64,000 nucleotides of DNA from Sarcophilus harrisii (GCF_902635505.1 NC_045427.1:520079665-520143664), one strand, 5' to 3'. Counted from the stretch's first letter, positions 11,913 to 25,104 are shown. Numbers and translations are program-made. Notes: generated by a model from the sequence alone, not told the origin.

Positions 11913-12169
11913 TTGTTACTATTCAAGAATACAAGCTTTTGTGGACAAAGACAATACCTTTTCATCTTTGCATTTTCTCTATCAACCTTAGTGCCTTGAA
12001 ATATTAAGCATTTAATAAATGCTTAATAAACTAAAACATTTTCCTTTTCAGGGATACCTATAATAAAGTTGTGCTATTTATCTTTCCTTCAGGTACTTCC
12101 TTTTTTAATCTGCACTTAAAAAATGTTTAATGCTTTTTAAATGTCTTTCACTACTAACGAACTTTCTTC

Positions 12170-12861
12170 TCTTTTTCAAATAGAAACCCTCACTTATTAC
12201 AAATACATATAGTGAAGCAAAACAGATCAAAATGTTGGCCATATCAGAGGATACATAATATTCTGTAACTCTGTCTTCATTTCTTTGTCAAGGAGGATGA
12301 GCTATGTTTCATCCTAAGTCTTTTGAAGACTTAGACAAAGATTCTGAGATCTTTCAAAGTTTCATCTTCACACCTTATTATTGAACTCATCATATAAATT
12401 GTTCTTTTTTCACTCTATATTGTTTATACAAGAAGTTTTTACATATTTCTCTCAGATATTCATCATTTCTCATAGCATAATTAAATTTCCTTACATTCTG
12501 ATTCCATATTTTGTTCAGCCATAACCTAATTAATTGGTACCTATTTTGTTTCTAGATCTTTGTTACAACAAAAGTTGCTACTTGAAATATTCTTGTTTAT
12601 ATAGGTCCTTTCCCTCTACCCTTGAACTCCTTGGGTACATGTCTAATAATGATAGCATAGTTTACTGAGTTGGGGAACATAATATTAACAGTTGAACCCA
12701 ATTAATAGTTCTTTCAACAGTCCATGAGTGTGCATGTCTTCTTACAACATCTCTAACAATTATTATTTTCCTCTCGTCATTTTTGCCAAGTTGGTGATGT
12801 GGGATAGAACACACTTTGTTTTCGTTTGTCTTGGTGATTAGTTTTTTCACATGGTAGTTTA

Positions 12862-12913
<52 letters not shown>

Positions 12914-14490
12914 CCTCCCTCCCTCCCTCCCTCCCTCCCTCCCTCATTTTTCCTCTTCCTTCCTTCCTTCCTTCCTTCCTTCCTTCCTTCCTTCCTTCCT
13001 TCCTTCCTTCCTTCCTTCCATTTTTGGGAATGTATCATAAATTTAGAATTGTAAGGATCCTTAGGGGCTATTGAGTTCAATTTCCTCTTCTTATTCTCAG
13101 GTATTTGTATCCATTCTTTAAATACTTAAATTTGTATAAAGAAATTTGTTTGTGAAGAATTTTATCCAGTTATTTTGATTATTATTCTAACTTTATTTTG
13201 GTCATGCAAAAGCTTTTCAATTTTATTTGATCAAGCTGATCTATTTCATGATTATCTCTGTTCTTTGTTTAGAAATTCTCTCCTAAGCTAGACTTGTGAA
13301 AGATATCTCTAACCTGTACTCTAATGTTTTAATATGACCTTTTATATTTAAATAATTACTCATTTTGAATTTATTGTGCAATATGACATGAGATGTTTGT
13401 CTAAGCCTACTTTTCCATATTGCTTTCTACTTCTCCTAGCACTTTTTGTCAAATAGAATCTCCTCACTGAAATAATTGGTGTCCTTTTCTGTAGCAAAGA
13501 AATTCAAGGGAAAGTGACACCTCAGAGGAGATCTTAAGGATTCCTTTCACAAAGGGAAAAATGACCTTTAAGCAACTAGACACTTCAGTTTACCAGGAGA
13601 ACTCTATGAATCCAATCTCCTCCGAGACCTTGTGTGTTCAATACAAGAGTGTGCCCCCAGTTGGGGTGAAGTTTTCTGTAATAGTTATACTTAACTATCT
13701 ACTTACTGTAGTAAAACTCTTTTTAAAAGCTTATTTATTCTGTTTGATAATCAGTTGAGAGCCCATTGTGTGGAGACTTATAAGTAATATAACTAGAAAT
13801 TCTCAACCTCAGCACTTCAGGTTTACCTCTAATACTTGTATCCTAGAAGGTTCTTAGCCCCTCATCCTACCAGTACAAATGGGAGCTAGGTCTTGTTTCA
13901 TTCTTGTTTCAAGTATGTTTCATTTATCAACTTCTCTAATTTTTTTTTTTCACCAGTAACAATTTTTTTCATGATTCCTGTTTTCTGATATAATTTGAAA
14001 TCTGGAACTTCTAGACCCTTTCCTTCCTATTTTTTCATTGTGTTTCCCTTAGAATTCTGTTTTTGAAGTGAATACCAAATTGTTTTCATTTTATTGCTTT
14101 ATGATATAATTTGAAATTGATATTGCCAATCCTACTTCTTTCTTTCTTTTTTCATTATTTCTTTGCACTTCTTGACCTTTTGTTATTATTTTGTTTAGAA
14201 TTATAAAATAACATCTTGGTACCTTGATTGGCATGGCACTAATCTGTTTATTTAGGAAGTATTATATTTGCACTGCTCAAACTTAGCAATTAATATCTCC
14301 CAATTATCTTTCTTAACTCTTTAAAAAGTATTTTGTAGTTCTGTTTTTATAGAAAATCTGAGTGTATCTTAGGAGGTAGACCAGATATTTTATGATTTTA
14401 TAGTTATTTTCGTTGGAATTTCTTTTTCTATCTTTTGCTGCCAAGTTTCATTAGCAATATAATTCAGCTCTTTATTTTGTTGGAGGCTAA
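12170..14490 (-). mobile_element. Old L1 LINE, ORF2 and 3'UTR
   Basis: The reversed UTR (12,170-12,420) leads into ORF2 sequence. GGTCATGCAAAAGCTTTTCAA and AGCACTTTTTGTCAAATAGAA are standard L1 ORF2 landmarks. It is interrupted by the microsatellite at 12,863-13,019, an adjoining MIR-like patch, and an unrelated block of about 440 bp at 13,465-13,905. No long frame survives. Confidence 0.65.
12863..13019. repeat. (CT)n-(CCCT)n-(TTCC)n compound microsatellite
   Basis: About 46 bp of CT is followed by about 36 bp of CCCT, a short ATTTTTCCTCTTCC break, then 60 bp of TTCC. The whole tract is pure polypyrimidine on the + strand, so it could form a triplex (H-DNA). It lies inside an old L1. Confidence 0.95.
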
Positions 14491-14714
14491 GAAAGAATGA
14501 AAAAACAAATTAGAAAACGAGATTCAAGATCTCTTTTCAAATTCTGATAGCTAAAGTTCTTTGGCCTTCAGATATCTATTTGTGTTTAAAAGAATGATCA
14601 AAACATGACTGTTAAATCATTAGAAAGATTTGGAATTCTTCTGCTTACCACTAAGAAATTTATATTTCTTTGAGTGAATATTTGATTGCTTGAAGTTAGT
14701 ATTACATCTGTGTC

Positions 14715-14960
14715 TATAATAATATTCATAACATGTGCTTTAGAGTTCACAAAGTGCCTTACAAATACTAGCTCGCAATTATCACACTGTGTGGAGTAGA
14801 AACTTTTATTATCCCCATTTTATGGATGAGGAAAGTAAGGCCAAAAGAGAATGTGATTTACCAGTCACTCAGCTAGATATATCTAATGTAAGATTCAATC
14901 AAGTTCAGGTCTTTTTGACTCCTAAGTCCAGCACTCTACTCATTGTGACACCTAGCTGCC
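14715..14960 (+). mobile_element. MIR/THER core-SINE, near full length
   Basis: The order is TTCACAAAGTGCCTTACAAATA, TTATTATCCCCATTTTATGGA-like core, the GAGGAAAGTAAGGCC box, then a CACTCTACTCATTG...CACCTAGCTGCC end. Confidence 0.75.
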
Positions 14961-15066
14961 TTCTTACTTAAGGAATTATGAACTTAACACAAATAATTCA
15001 CTTCATTACAGAACAGTAGTCTTTTGACACATTTAAAAATAGGAATTATTTTATGACATTATTTAT

Positions 15067-15288
15067 TTAGTTAGTTTTTTTTTATTAAAACTTTTTATTT
15101 TCAAAACATATGCATGGATAATTTTTCCACATTGACTCTTGCAAAGTCTTGTGTTCCAAATTTTCTCCTCCTTCCCCCTCTCCCCTAGATGGCAAGTAAT
15201 CCAATATATGTTAAACATCTTAAAATATATGTTAAATCCAATATACAGTATACCTATTCATACAGTTATCTTGCTGCACAAGAAAAAT
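15067..15288 (-). mobile_element. L1 3'UTR insertion with target duplication
   Basis: It starts with a T-rich tail, then the reversed L1 end (TGCATGGATAATTTTTCCAC, CCCCTAGATGGCAAGTAATC, TTGCTGCACAAGAAAAA). It is flanked by ATGACATTATTTAT (15,053-15,066) and ATGATATTATTTAT (15,289-15,302), a 14-bp target duplication with one mismatch. It is a 5'-truncated insertion of 222 bp. Confidence 0.85.
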
Positions 15289-15315
15289 ATGATATTATTT
15301 ATAAGGTAACTTTCT

Positions 15316-15568
15316 GAGATATCTAAGTGGAATAGTGAATAAAAGGTTGTATCTAGAGTCAGGAAGACGAGTTCAAATTTCACTTCAGAAAATTACTAGC
15401 TGTGTGATCTGGGACAAGTCATTTAATCTCTGTTTGCCTTGGTTTCCTCAACTGTAAATGGGGACGGTAATAGAACTTTTTCCCAGGGGCATTATGAAGA
15501 TCACATGAGATAATTTTGGTAAAATGCTTAGAAAATTGCCTGGTACAAAGTAGACACATACTAAATCC
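15316..15568 (+). mobile_element. tRNA-SINE head with MIR-like tail
   Basis: It has the head GATATCTAAGTGGAATAGTG, the body AGAGTCAGGAAGACGAGTTC, and CTGGGACAAGTCATTTAATC, then TCCTCAACTGTAAATGGGGA and CTGGTACAAAGTAGACACA. Confidence 0.7.
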
Positions 15569-16094
15569 TTATCTCTTTCAATTTCATTACATTTCTTACA
15601 ATAATGGGTCAAAAGAAAACATTTTAAAAAGTATTAGTGGATTATAAATACATATATATAATGTGACTATTATATATTTGATTTATATATATGACTTATA
15701 TGATTCTATGTTATTATAGATATTATTGTATATTATGTTCCTTATTGTATGTTATTATATACTTATAAACAATATATTATTGTATCATACAAGAAAAGAC
15801 ATAGCAATCATTTCAAAAAGGAAAATTATAATAATTTGGTAAAGGAATTTATATTTATTTCATTTATTTGATGGGAAAGGAATGAGAGGAGATGAAAAAA
15901 CTATAAATGTATTTAACAAGTAGATGGTAACATGAACTATTTAGAAAACGAAAGTGAAAACTACCTGATCAACTGAACAATTAGGCAAACAAAATTGTTA
16001 ACCTATTTGGAAGGGAAAACTCTTTTTACTTCTTGGTCTCAGTTTTATCTTAGTAATTTTTCCTTCTTCTCTCCTTAACGTCACCTGTCCTCAA

Positions 16095-16505
16095 GATAGC
16101 AAGCAAAAAGAGTTGTTATAAATATTTTTGTACATATGGGTCCTTTTCTGTTTTTTATGATCTCTTTGGGATACAGACCTAGTAGTGTTATTGTTGGGTC
16201 AAATGGTATATACACTGTTTTAATATTGGGCATAGTTCCAAATGTTCTCTAGAATGCTTGGGTCAGTTTACAACTCTATTGACAGTGCATTAGTATCTTA
16301 GTTTTCTCACATCTCCTCCAACATTTATCATTTTCTGTCATCTTAGTCAATCTGACAGGCGTGAGTTGATACCTCAGAATGTTTTAATTTCCATTTCTCT
16401 AATCGATAGTGATTTTGAGCAGTTTTTCATATGACTATAGATAGCTTTAATTTCTTCATCTGAAAATTGCCTATTCATATCCTTTTGCCATTTATTAATT
16501 GGAGC
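16095..16505 (-). mobile_element. L1 ORF2 3' fragment
   Basis: Reversed landmarks TTTGGGATACAGACCTAGTAG, GTTGGGTCAAATGGTATA, CATCTCCTCCAACATTTATC and AATCTGACAGGCGTGAGTTG, all from the end of L1 ORF2. A sense-oriented older L1 tail may follow at 16,550-16,660 (CCAAAAGATATCAATAGAAAT). Confidence 0.75.
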
Positions 16506-18274
16506 GATGTGTTAATAGTTTTGCTGAACTTTCTTTCCCTGCTTCTTCCTTAGTCTTATATAAAATGGCTTATTGGATGGGGGAGAGAAAGAGATATGTT
16601 CAGAAATGAATGTGAGATAAAGCCAAAAGATATCAATAGAAATGTGAAATTTAAAATACATATACTAAAAACTAAAAGAGACATCAAAGAAGGAAGTAAG
16701 AAATTTACAGAATGGGAATGGTAGCAAATGGGAAATTGTCAAAAAGAATGGTGAATTAAAGTTTGACTGAAGACTTTCTTTTCATGTGCAGAATGAGAAC
16801 TATATATTTTCATTTAATGTTCAATACAGAATATAATAGGAGTTTTTGTGTTTGTGGGAGATCTGATTTGATAATAGTTAATATTTTATATAAAAAGAAA
16901 CTATTATTAGATGTAATCTATGCACCTTATCCTACTCCCATAATATGAATGCCCTTCTATGCTCCACCTTATTCTATTCCCTCTCCATTTCTTTGTAGAT
17001 TTTAGAGGATGCTATACTCTTTATAGTATATATATATGTATATACTTAACTCTACTTAATACCTACTTAACCCATTCCTGATGTAAGTTTTCAGAACTAC
17101 CAACTCTCCTTCTTCATGTAATGCTTTTGTTTTGGTTCTTCCTCTGCACCTCATACATATAGCATAATTACTATTTTTACCTTTTCCTAGACAGTTTTGC
17201 TTTTTAGAGTGAGATTATACTCAGTTCTGCTTCAATCTTTGTTTTGAGCTACCCAATTACTGATCTCAATCTTAAACATATAGTATACAATTCCACATAA
17301 CAAACATAAACAATTTGTTCTTGTTGAGTCCCTTGAAATTATTCTTTGATTTTAACTCTTATATGCTAAATTTTCTATTAAGTTCAGGTTAGCTTGAGAC
17401 AATCTGCAAGTTCATTGAATGTCCTTTTTTTTGTTGTTGTTCAATATTATGATTAGTTTTGTTGGATATGCTCTTTTTGGTTTCAAGCCTAGTTCTTTTG
17501 ATTGTTGATATATATTATTATGGGTCCTTTGGTCATGGTTACTATGTTTTAAAATAATTTCTAGATATTTGTGTTACTTGAAATTCTTTATCCACAAGTA
17601 TTCCCATTTCCTTTTTTTTTTCTTTCATCACTTTTTTCACTTACATTTGCTTGTGTATATCATTTAGTCTTTCTACTTCCTCCATTCCTTATTTCTCTTT
17701 TTCTTGTCTCTATGGTCTTCCCTCCCCACCTTCCCTAGTGTCAGTTTTTTTCTCTGTTTATATATAAATATATATGTTAGACTTAATCACCTCCCTTTTT
17801 TCTAGCCTCCTATTTTATACCTCTATCTTCATCCACTCTCTTCCATCCAACAAATTCCATTATTTACATTCTCAAACTTTTTAGTGTCTTGCAAACTGGA
17901 ATCAATAACCTTAGATTCTACTTCTATCTACTATTCACTACGTTTTTGACTTTGGTCAGTTCATATAGCCTCTGAGTTATAGTTTCTACATACAGAAAGG
18001 TACAAGGTTATATTTATATAATAGTCCCTTTTAGAAAAAAAATACTTTATGATACCTTGGGTTCTATTTTTCTTTGCTTTTTTCTTACATTCTGTCCTTG
18101 TTCATTCAACAATCATTTATTAAGCATTTGTTTTGAGTCTTTTACTCCTACTACTATATATGGAGGATATAATAGAAACAGGTCTCACTTACTTTTGGAA
18201 ATTGAGCTAAAGGATTTCTAAAATTTCTTGTAGCTTTAAATTCCATGATTCTATAACATGCAACACCTAACTTT

Positions 18275-18897
18275 TTTTAATTCAGTAGTATTTTATTTTT
18301 GCAATTATACATATAGTTTTCAACATTCATTTTTATGAGATTGAGTTCCAATTTTTTTCTCCCTCCCTAAGATAGCAAGCAATCTGATATAGGTTATATA
18401 AGAACAATCATTTTAAACATATTTCCATACTAGTCATGTTGGAAAAGAAAAATCAGAACAAACAAAAAAGAAAAAGCAAACAAAGGTGAAAATAGTATGA
18501 TTTGATCCATATTCAATCTCCACAGTTCTTTTGAAAGAATGCAGGTGTCATTTTCCATCCCAAGTCTATTGGAATTGTCTTGGATCACTGACGAGCTAAG
18601 TTTATCATAGTTGATTATCATATAATCTTGCTGTTACTGTTCCACTCACTTCATTCCTGCATCAGTTCATTTAAGCTTTCCCAGGCTTTTTTGAAACCTG
18701 CCTGTTCATCGTTTCTTGTAGAACAATAATATTCCGTAATATTCATATGTCATACTTATTCAGTCATTCCCCAACTGATGGGCATCCCCTCAATTTCCAA
18801 CTCCTTGCCACCTCAAAAAGAGCTGCTACAAATACCTTTGCATATGTGGGTCCTTTTCCCTCTTTTATATCATCTTTGGGATACAGACTCAGTAGTG
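18275..18897 (-). mobile_element. L1 3' end with ORF2 C-terminus
   Basis: The reversed 3'UTR (CTAAGATAGCAAGCAATCTG) runs into ORF2 sequence. Minus-strand translation ends with Arg-Gly-Cys-Pro-Ser-Val-Gly-Glu, the conserved L1 ORF2 tail motif. It carries an A-rich internal UTR segment also seen at 57,345-57,994, so the two belong to the same subfamily. Confidence 0.75.
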
Positions 18898-20564
18898 ACA
18901 ATATAACTAGAGAACAATCCATATAAGCATAGAATGTCAGTGCTAGAAAGGTCCTTAAATGACTTATAAACAACAATTCACAAACATTGATTAAATGATT
19001 CATATCTTCAAATGAATAAGCAAATGAATAAGCTGAGGCTCATAAATAGGTTAAAGAACTTGTCCAGGTCACCTATGGGACACTGTCTCTTAGTGTGTTT
19101 TTATAGTCATTCAGAGTAAAGGTAAGCTCAGTTGTGAAATTTTTCTGAGAAGTTTTTGTGGAAGAGATTAGTCTTTTGTTCATTGGGAGCTATATCTTGG
19201 CATTTTGGCCCCAAGGATAAAGTCATTCTTGGAGTTGGGAAAAAGTAAAGTAGGGGAGAGGGAGACCTTGAGGTTTTTGTGCATTACCATCACCATTACC
19301 CCAGGCTTCCTGTGTAATATGGTTTTCCAAGTCAGAAGGAGCAAGCCTAACTCTTTAGTATCTAATTAAAGTTTTATTTTTCTTCATCTGGGGTCCCAGA
19401 ACTATAAGAGTTTCTGTTTCTCTGGGAATTAGAGGCTAGAAAGAAGGATTTGTTCTGTTTTAATATTTGTTATTGATTGATTTGATTGATTGATTGGCAA
19501 GACTTTCATCTTTATCAACTAATTATTCTCTGTACTAGGGTAGGCAGATTCCCTGTATCCCAGACTCAGAGTTAACATCTGATGTGACAAAAATCCTTTT
19601 CCTATGTTCTCATCCTTATTTGTCTCACTCTTCACTATAGTCCATATCCTCCTTTGTTCTCTGATACCATTGTGCACTTTAGAACGTCCACTTTAACATT
19701 AATAAAGTCCCCTTTATGTTGAATCTTTTTATTATATATTCTTTTCTTCTTGCTGTAAGGGAAACTTGGCTTTCTTCAGGAAGACTCTATAGTCTATCCT
19801 CCTCTCCAGTACTAGTTGTTCCTTCTGTCTTTCTACCTGCTACAAAACATTGGGCCAGGAGGAATAAGCATAGCTTGTGTTTCCATTTCTTTTTTCATTT
19901 CCCATCTTCATACAACCTCTTTCTAAGTCTGCTATAACCATCTTTGTCCATCAGTTTAGCTACTTCCCAAAAAGGACTTGGCTCTAGAAAGTTCTATGTT
20001 CATTCTGGCGGTTATGTGATTCACTCTGCTGAGAAGTGTTAGGGAAGTAGTAAGTACTCCGTGGTTCTCAGGAAGTGGGTAACCTCCTCCTCTGACGTAT
20101 ACTTCTTTCTGATGGCTGCTACTCCTCTTAAGAAATGTGGTATGTGTGTGACATCAGCTTAATTAGATAGAACTAACTCTGATGCTCCATCTACTGGAAC
20201 TACCACATTTTCTCTAAACTGAATGCATTTCATTGAGTCCTATACACATGACTTTAGCATAATGGAGTTATTCCTTAGATAGAGGAAGCTATGACATGCC
20301 TCTCAGTTACTGGAAATAAGAACTGAAGGTATTCTCAAGGCAACAGAGAGGAGAGCAGAATGAAAGCAGCGGGGTACCTTCACTATGACTCCCTAATCTG
20401 CAAGTTATAAACTAGCACTTAGTGATCCCTACCAGCAACAGGACATGGAGCAGAAACAGAATGGTCACAGGAACTAAGTTGACACCAAGGGCTCTTCCTA
20501 GCTCATGTTCCACACTATGAAGAAGAGCCAAAACCCAGATCTACGGGTTGCTTCTATCTCAAAA

Positions 20565-21080
20565 GGCCACTAGGTAGCTTAGTGGATAGAGTACCTGAAG
20601 TCAAAAAGATCTGAAATAAAATTTAGTCAGATATACTTACTAGTTATGTGACCCTGGACAAGCCACTTACTGTGTTCTACCACAGTTTCCTCATCTGTAA
20701 AAATGGGTATAATAGTAGCATCTCCTTCCAGGATTGTTGTTATTTGTTTTTCATTCTTGAAGAAAACCATGCCATCATGACTTGCAAGTAAGTTGGATTT
20801 AAGTGAGCGGGGGCTGTACAAAGTCACCTGCTTCTGTCTCTCCTCTGAGTCATCTAGATCCAGTGGCAAGATATAGATCAGGGTGCCTGGAGATGGCCCT
20901 GGATGCAGTGAGAGACCTTGGCCTTTTAAAGCTAAGGTCTTTCCCAGGTCTCAGTTTGTCTGAGGAAATCCCCCATTCAGTGATTAGGCTTAGATGAAAA
21001 ATCCAGGATTGTTATATCAAATGAAATTATATTCATGAAGGATTTATACACTTTAAAATTCTATATAAATGCTGGTTATG
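20565..21080 (+). mobile_element. tRNA-SINE/MIR-tail SINE split by an insertion
   Basis: The head (CACTAGGTAGCTTAGTGGATA) and body (TTATGTGACCCTGGACAAGC, TTTCCTCATCTGTAAAAATG) stop at 20,738. The tail resumes at 21,014 (TATAAATGCTGGTTATGATG). The gap is filled by the element at 20,739-21,001. Confidence 0.75.
20739..21001 (-). mobile_element. RTE-type SINE/LINE end nested in SINE
   Basis: It is flanked by perfect 12-bp duplications TCCAGGATTGTT (20,727-20,738 and 21,002-21,013). Its reversed 3' end reads CATGATGGCATGG...TTCAAGAATGAAAAACAAA, the tail type of marsupial RTE elements. Confidence 0.8.
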
Positions 21081-21149
21081 ATGAGAAGGAGGAAGAAGAT
21101 GATGATGAAAAGATAACCCTTTTTGTCAAAACCAATGCTATCACTTGTA

Positions 21150-22520
21150 CTCTTGCTCCCATAACTTTACATTTCCTCTTGGAGTTTTCCCACCATGAGC
21201 ATTAACTCTCTTTTTCAGTCTCTCCTTATTCATCAGTTCCTTCTCTACTTCCTGTAAACTTTTATACATCTCCATTCTTATACAACCTTCACTTGGCCCT
21301 GCCAGTCCCTCAATCTCTCATCCTATGTTCCTTCTCCTTTGTATTGCCAAATTCCTAGGAGTCATGTACACTTACTGACTTTATTTCCTCTCCACTCATT
21401 TATTTTTCAGCCATTTACAATTAGGTTTCTGACCATAAAACTCCATTAAACCTGTTTTCTCCAGTGTCTTCTTCCCAATTCTCATTTATTTTGACCTTTC
21501 TGTACCTTTTGACATTGTTAAACACTCCATCTTCCTTTTTCCTTTCATCTCTCTTCCTTGGATTTCTATGACGCTTTCATATAGATTCTTCTTTTACTTA
21601 TCTGACTGTTGCTTAGTTTTTTTTTTGTTGAATCAATATCCATAAATCTCCCCTCTACCTATGAATTCTGTTATTACACACTGATATTGTTCATTTCATG
21701 GTTTCAATTATTGTCTGTATGGATGACTCTGAGATCCAGGCTTAGCCTCTTTCCTGACTTCCAGTCAGATATCACCAGTTTCTTGTTTGGACCTTTTGTG
21801 CTTGATGTCCTGTAACCATCTCAAACATAAGATTTCTGAAACCTCTCATCTTTTCTTTTATACCCACCATTGCCCGAACTTCTCTTTTTTCTGTTGAGGG
21901 TGATGCTATCCTTCCAGGTTCACAAGTTTACAACCTAGGATTGATCATCAGCTCCTCCTATCTATTAATCAGTTGAATAATCTTCTCAGTTCTTCCTTTG
22001 TGATATCTCTTATACCCATTACTTTCTTGAGTCATAACCTGAACCCTAGGTTAGGCCTTGACTTCTTGTCTAGACTATTGTAGCCTCTTAATATCCCTTG
22101 TCTTTTTCCTCTAGCCAAATTCCTATTCCTATAACCAGTGATATTCTAAAGCACTAATTAATGTTACTGAAACTCCAGGGACTCTATTACTTCTAGGATC
22201 AAGTAAAAAAATATCTTTTTGACATTTCAAGCCATTGACAATCTAGTTCCAGTCTGTTTTCCTCTTTTCCATACATTACTTCCATTGAGGTATATTATGA
22301 TTTAGCTCAACTGGCCTTATTGTCCCTGGAATATGACATTCCTTCTCTTATATTTGCCTTTTCATAGATTGTCTCTTATGTCTGGGATGCACTCTATTTG
22401 CCTCTAATTTTAAAAATCTCTAGTTTATTTTAAAGCTCAGCTTAAACGTCACTTAATGAGACCTTGATATTGATGCATTTATGCACTAAATCCTATGTAT
22501 TTGTGTTTAACTCTCTTAAA
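21150..22520 (+). mobile_element. L2 LINE, long ORF2 remnant
   Basis: About 1.4 kb in L2 order: CTAGGAGTCATG, the FHD..LSWSSYLSDCS equivalent, the reverse-transcriptase YADD region (CACTGATATTGTTCATTTCAT to GGATGACTCTGAGATCCAGG), CTAGACTATTGTAGCCTC, and the 3' part ATTTTAAAGCTCAGCTTAAACG. The frame is broken many times. It is one of the longest L2 copies here. Confidence 0.7.
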
Positions 22521-22819
22521 TTTTGTTTCAAATAAAAATGAGGTTCATGTCATAGCTCCTCCTACTTCTTCCTCCAACATTCTTCTCGAACATCTAAGTT
22601 ATAACTTCTTTCTCCTTCTAATTCCATTCTATATTAATGCATAACTCATTTTACCTTTTGTTCCCTGTTTTAAAATTCTCAGAACAAACTAATCCATACA
22701 GCAGCAATATTCTTTGAAGGCATTAAGGATTCTTTGAAGGTTATGCAAGCATGTTTGTTTCTTCTCCTACTATTGAAATGTTAGTACTACATGCATTACC
22801 ATACATGTCTTTCCAATTT

Positions 22820-24560
22820 CTTAGGTAAATTTACCTTTCTAGATTCTTCTAGATTCTTGTTTTGTATTTCCAAGTTCCTATTTAGCTTTTTCATCAAGAA
22901 TACTTACAAGTTATTTATTCTATTTTAGGTCCATTTTTGTCTGCCATTCTTCCCTTACCTCCCATTTTTCTATCCCCAGGATAATGCTTAGGTTTGTAGG
23001 ATATTTTTCTGGCTTATAAGTATTTCCCCCCACATTTTTGAATACTTTATTCCAAGAATTCCTCTTGCTTATAATAGAAGCTACCAGGTCTTGTGAGATC
23101 CTAATAGTGGTTCTTCAATATTTCTAGATGCTTGCAGTGGTTTTTTTTTTTGTTGTTTTTTTTTTTTTTTTTGTCAGAGCTCTGGAGTTGTTCTTTGACA
23201 TTCCTGGGACTTTACTTTTTGAGATTCCTTTCATAAGGGGATTGATAAGTTCTCTATAGCTTTTCTTTGTCTTCTGGTTCTTAAAAATCTCAGCAGTTTT
23301 TATTATTTTTGGATAATATAGTATCCAGTCTTTTTATAAATTATGGTTGTTAGAGAGTCTAATGATTCTTAAATGGTTTTTCCTTGACTTAATTTTCAGG
23401 ACAATTGTTTATTCTTATGGGAAACATTTTACATTTTCTTGTTTTTCATTCTTTTGATTTTGTTTTTAATGTTCTTAGTGTGTTAGAGTTTTTGATGTTT
23501 ATTTTTTTATTTTGATGTCTATTGTTGGGGGTTTTGAGTTCATAATTTAAGTAAGGCTTACTACTTTTTCTTCTAAGCTTCATTTACCTTTCAATTATTT
23601 CTTTCAAAACATTTATCTCTTACTTCATTTCTTCTAGATATTCATGAACTCCTTGTGATTATTTTTCTTTGAGCCTCTGCTTGCATTGTTACAATATGGC
23701 ATTCTTTTGGGGCTGGATTTGTTTTGGAGGGATGGAGCATTTCTAGATCTGTAATTATTTATTTTGATTGACATTTTTAATTTATTTTTCTCTCCAGCTT
23801 TTGTTTCAGAATTGGGAATTTGTACCAGGAACAGATTTGACCCCTTGCTGTTCAGTAAGGTAAGGTGGTCAACCCTACTTAGTCTTTCCTTGAGACACCT
23901 GTGTTCCTATGCTGATCTCTTAATTGTCTTCCCTCTCCTTTCTTCCCCATAAGGCCACCCTGAATATTGAGATTCAAAGTACTGGATGTTCAAGGTTTTC
24001 TTTGGCTTTTCAGTCAGTGTTAGATACTTTCTTTTTTCTTTTTATTATTGCTTTTTATTGACAGAACATATGCATGGATAATTTTTCAACACTGACCCTT
24101 GCAATCACTTATGCTCCAACTTTTCCCATCCTTCTCTCCATGCCCTCCCCTAGATAGCAGGCAGTCTCATACATGTTAAACATGTTAAAGTATATCTAAA
24201 ATACAATATATGTGTACATATTTATACAGTTCTCTTGTTGCACAAGAAAAAATGGATTTAGAAAAGTAAAAATAAGGGTTAGATATTTTCCTTGGAAACC
24301 CTGAGCTACCAAATTGGTCATCTAAGAATTGTTGTGCTGCTCTTAGTAATTTTCAAAATGCTATGCATTTTCTGCACAGCACGCCTACCTCGGGTTTATC
24401 TGGGAAACCCTCCAGTCTTTTTTTCTTTGGACACAGAACCTTGCATCACTACTACTGGGAAGCTACTGCCTTATTTGCTTATACTGGTGCTGGGCTTTGC
24501 TAATTGTTCACTTTCTTAATGTTCTACACTTCTGGCTGATTTTTTAACTATAGTTCTGGA
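22820..24560 (-). mobile_element. L1/HAL1-like LINE 5' part, split
   Basis: It resembles the sequence at 53,465-54,880 in the same orientation and order (AAATTTACCTTTCT; a CAGGATATTTTTCTGGCTTA-like patch; TAATAGAAGCTACCAGG; ATTCCTTTCATAAGG). Reverse-strand reading is A-rich and resembles an L1 or HAL1 ORF1 region. The family name is tentative. Split by the L1 at 24,031-24,277. Confidence 0.45.
24031..24277 (-). mobile_element. L1 3'UTR insertion with target duplication
   Basis: Same L1 end as 15,067-15,288, with TGCATGGATAATTTTTCAAC and CCCCTAGATAGCAGGCAGTC. It is flanked by GTTAGATACTTT (24,019-24,030) and GTTAGATATTTT (24,278-24,289), a 12-bp duplication with one change. Confidence 0.85.
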
Positions 24561-25104
24561 GTAAAAGAAATAACGTGGTTATTATTCTATTTGGTCCAAA
24601 TTTCAGAATTTAGCTGTAGTTGGTATGAGAAAATGAATAATTTGCCTCCATTCAGGAAGTCATTTTTGTCTGAAAGATGAAACTTTTCCTTATTCCCTCC
24701 TATATTTACTAGAACCTTCTCTCTCTACATTTTACTAAAATGCAGAGAGTAGAGTGTGCTCTCTAGAGAACAAGGTTATTACATCTTCTCAAGAGTTCTC
24801 AGGTACCCAGAGGGGTTAAAGTATTAATTTTCTGCCATTAGCTCAGGCCTTTGCTGGTTGAATTACCCATATTTTAGGGAGCCAACAAATAGTATCTCAA
24901 TTCCATTTAGCCACTTAAAGTTGATTGTTTTTATAAAGGGATGATAAAGCAATGCAAGAACAAAGCTACAAACATTTCCCTCTAACAACTAAGGATTATA
25001 ATTCCTCCAAAACACCTAAAACTGGGGAGAGAGGGAGATTAGATCCAAAATTTAGCTTATATACTTAATGTAGCATGAGTTCTTATTCAAAGATGGCATT
25101 GTCA

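Noticed and set aside
12851-13080. Frames on both strands encoding Ser-Leu/Pro-Ser or Arg-Glu/Lys-Glu-Gly repeats
   Set aside because: Direct translations of the CT/CCCT/TTCC microsatellite.
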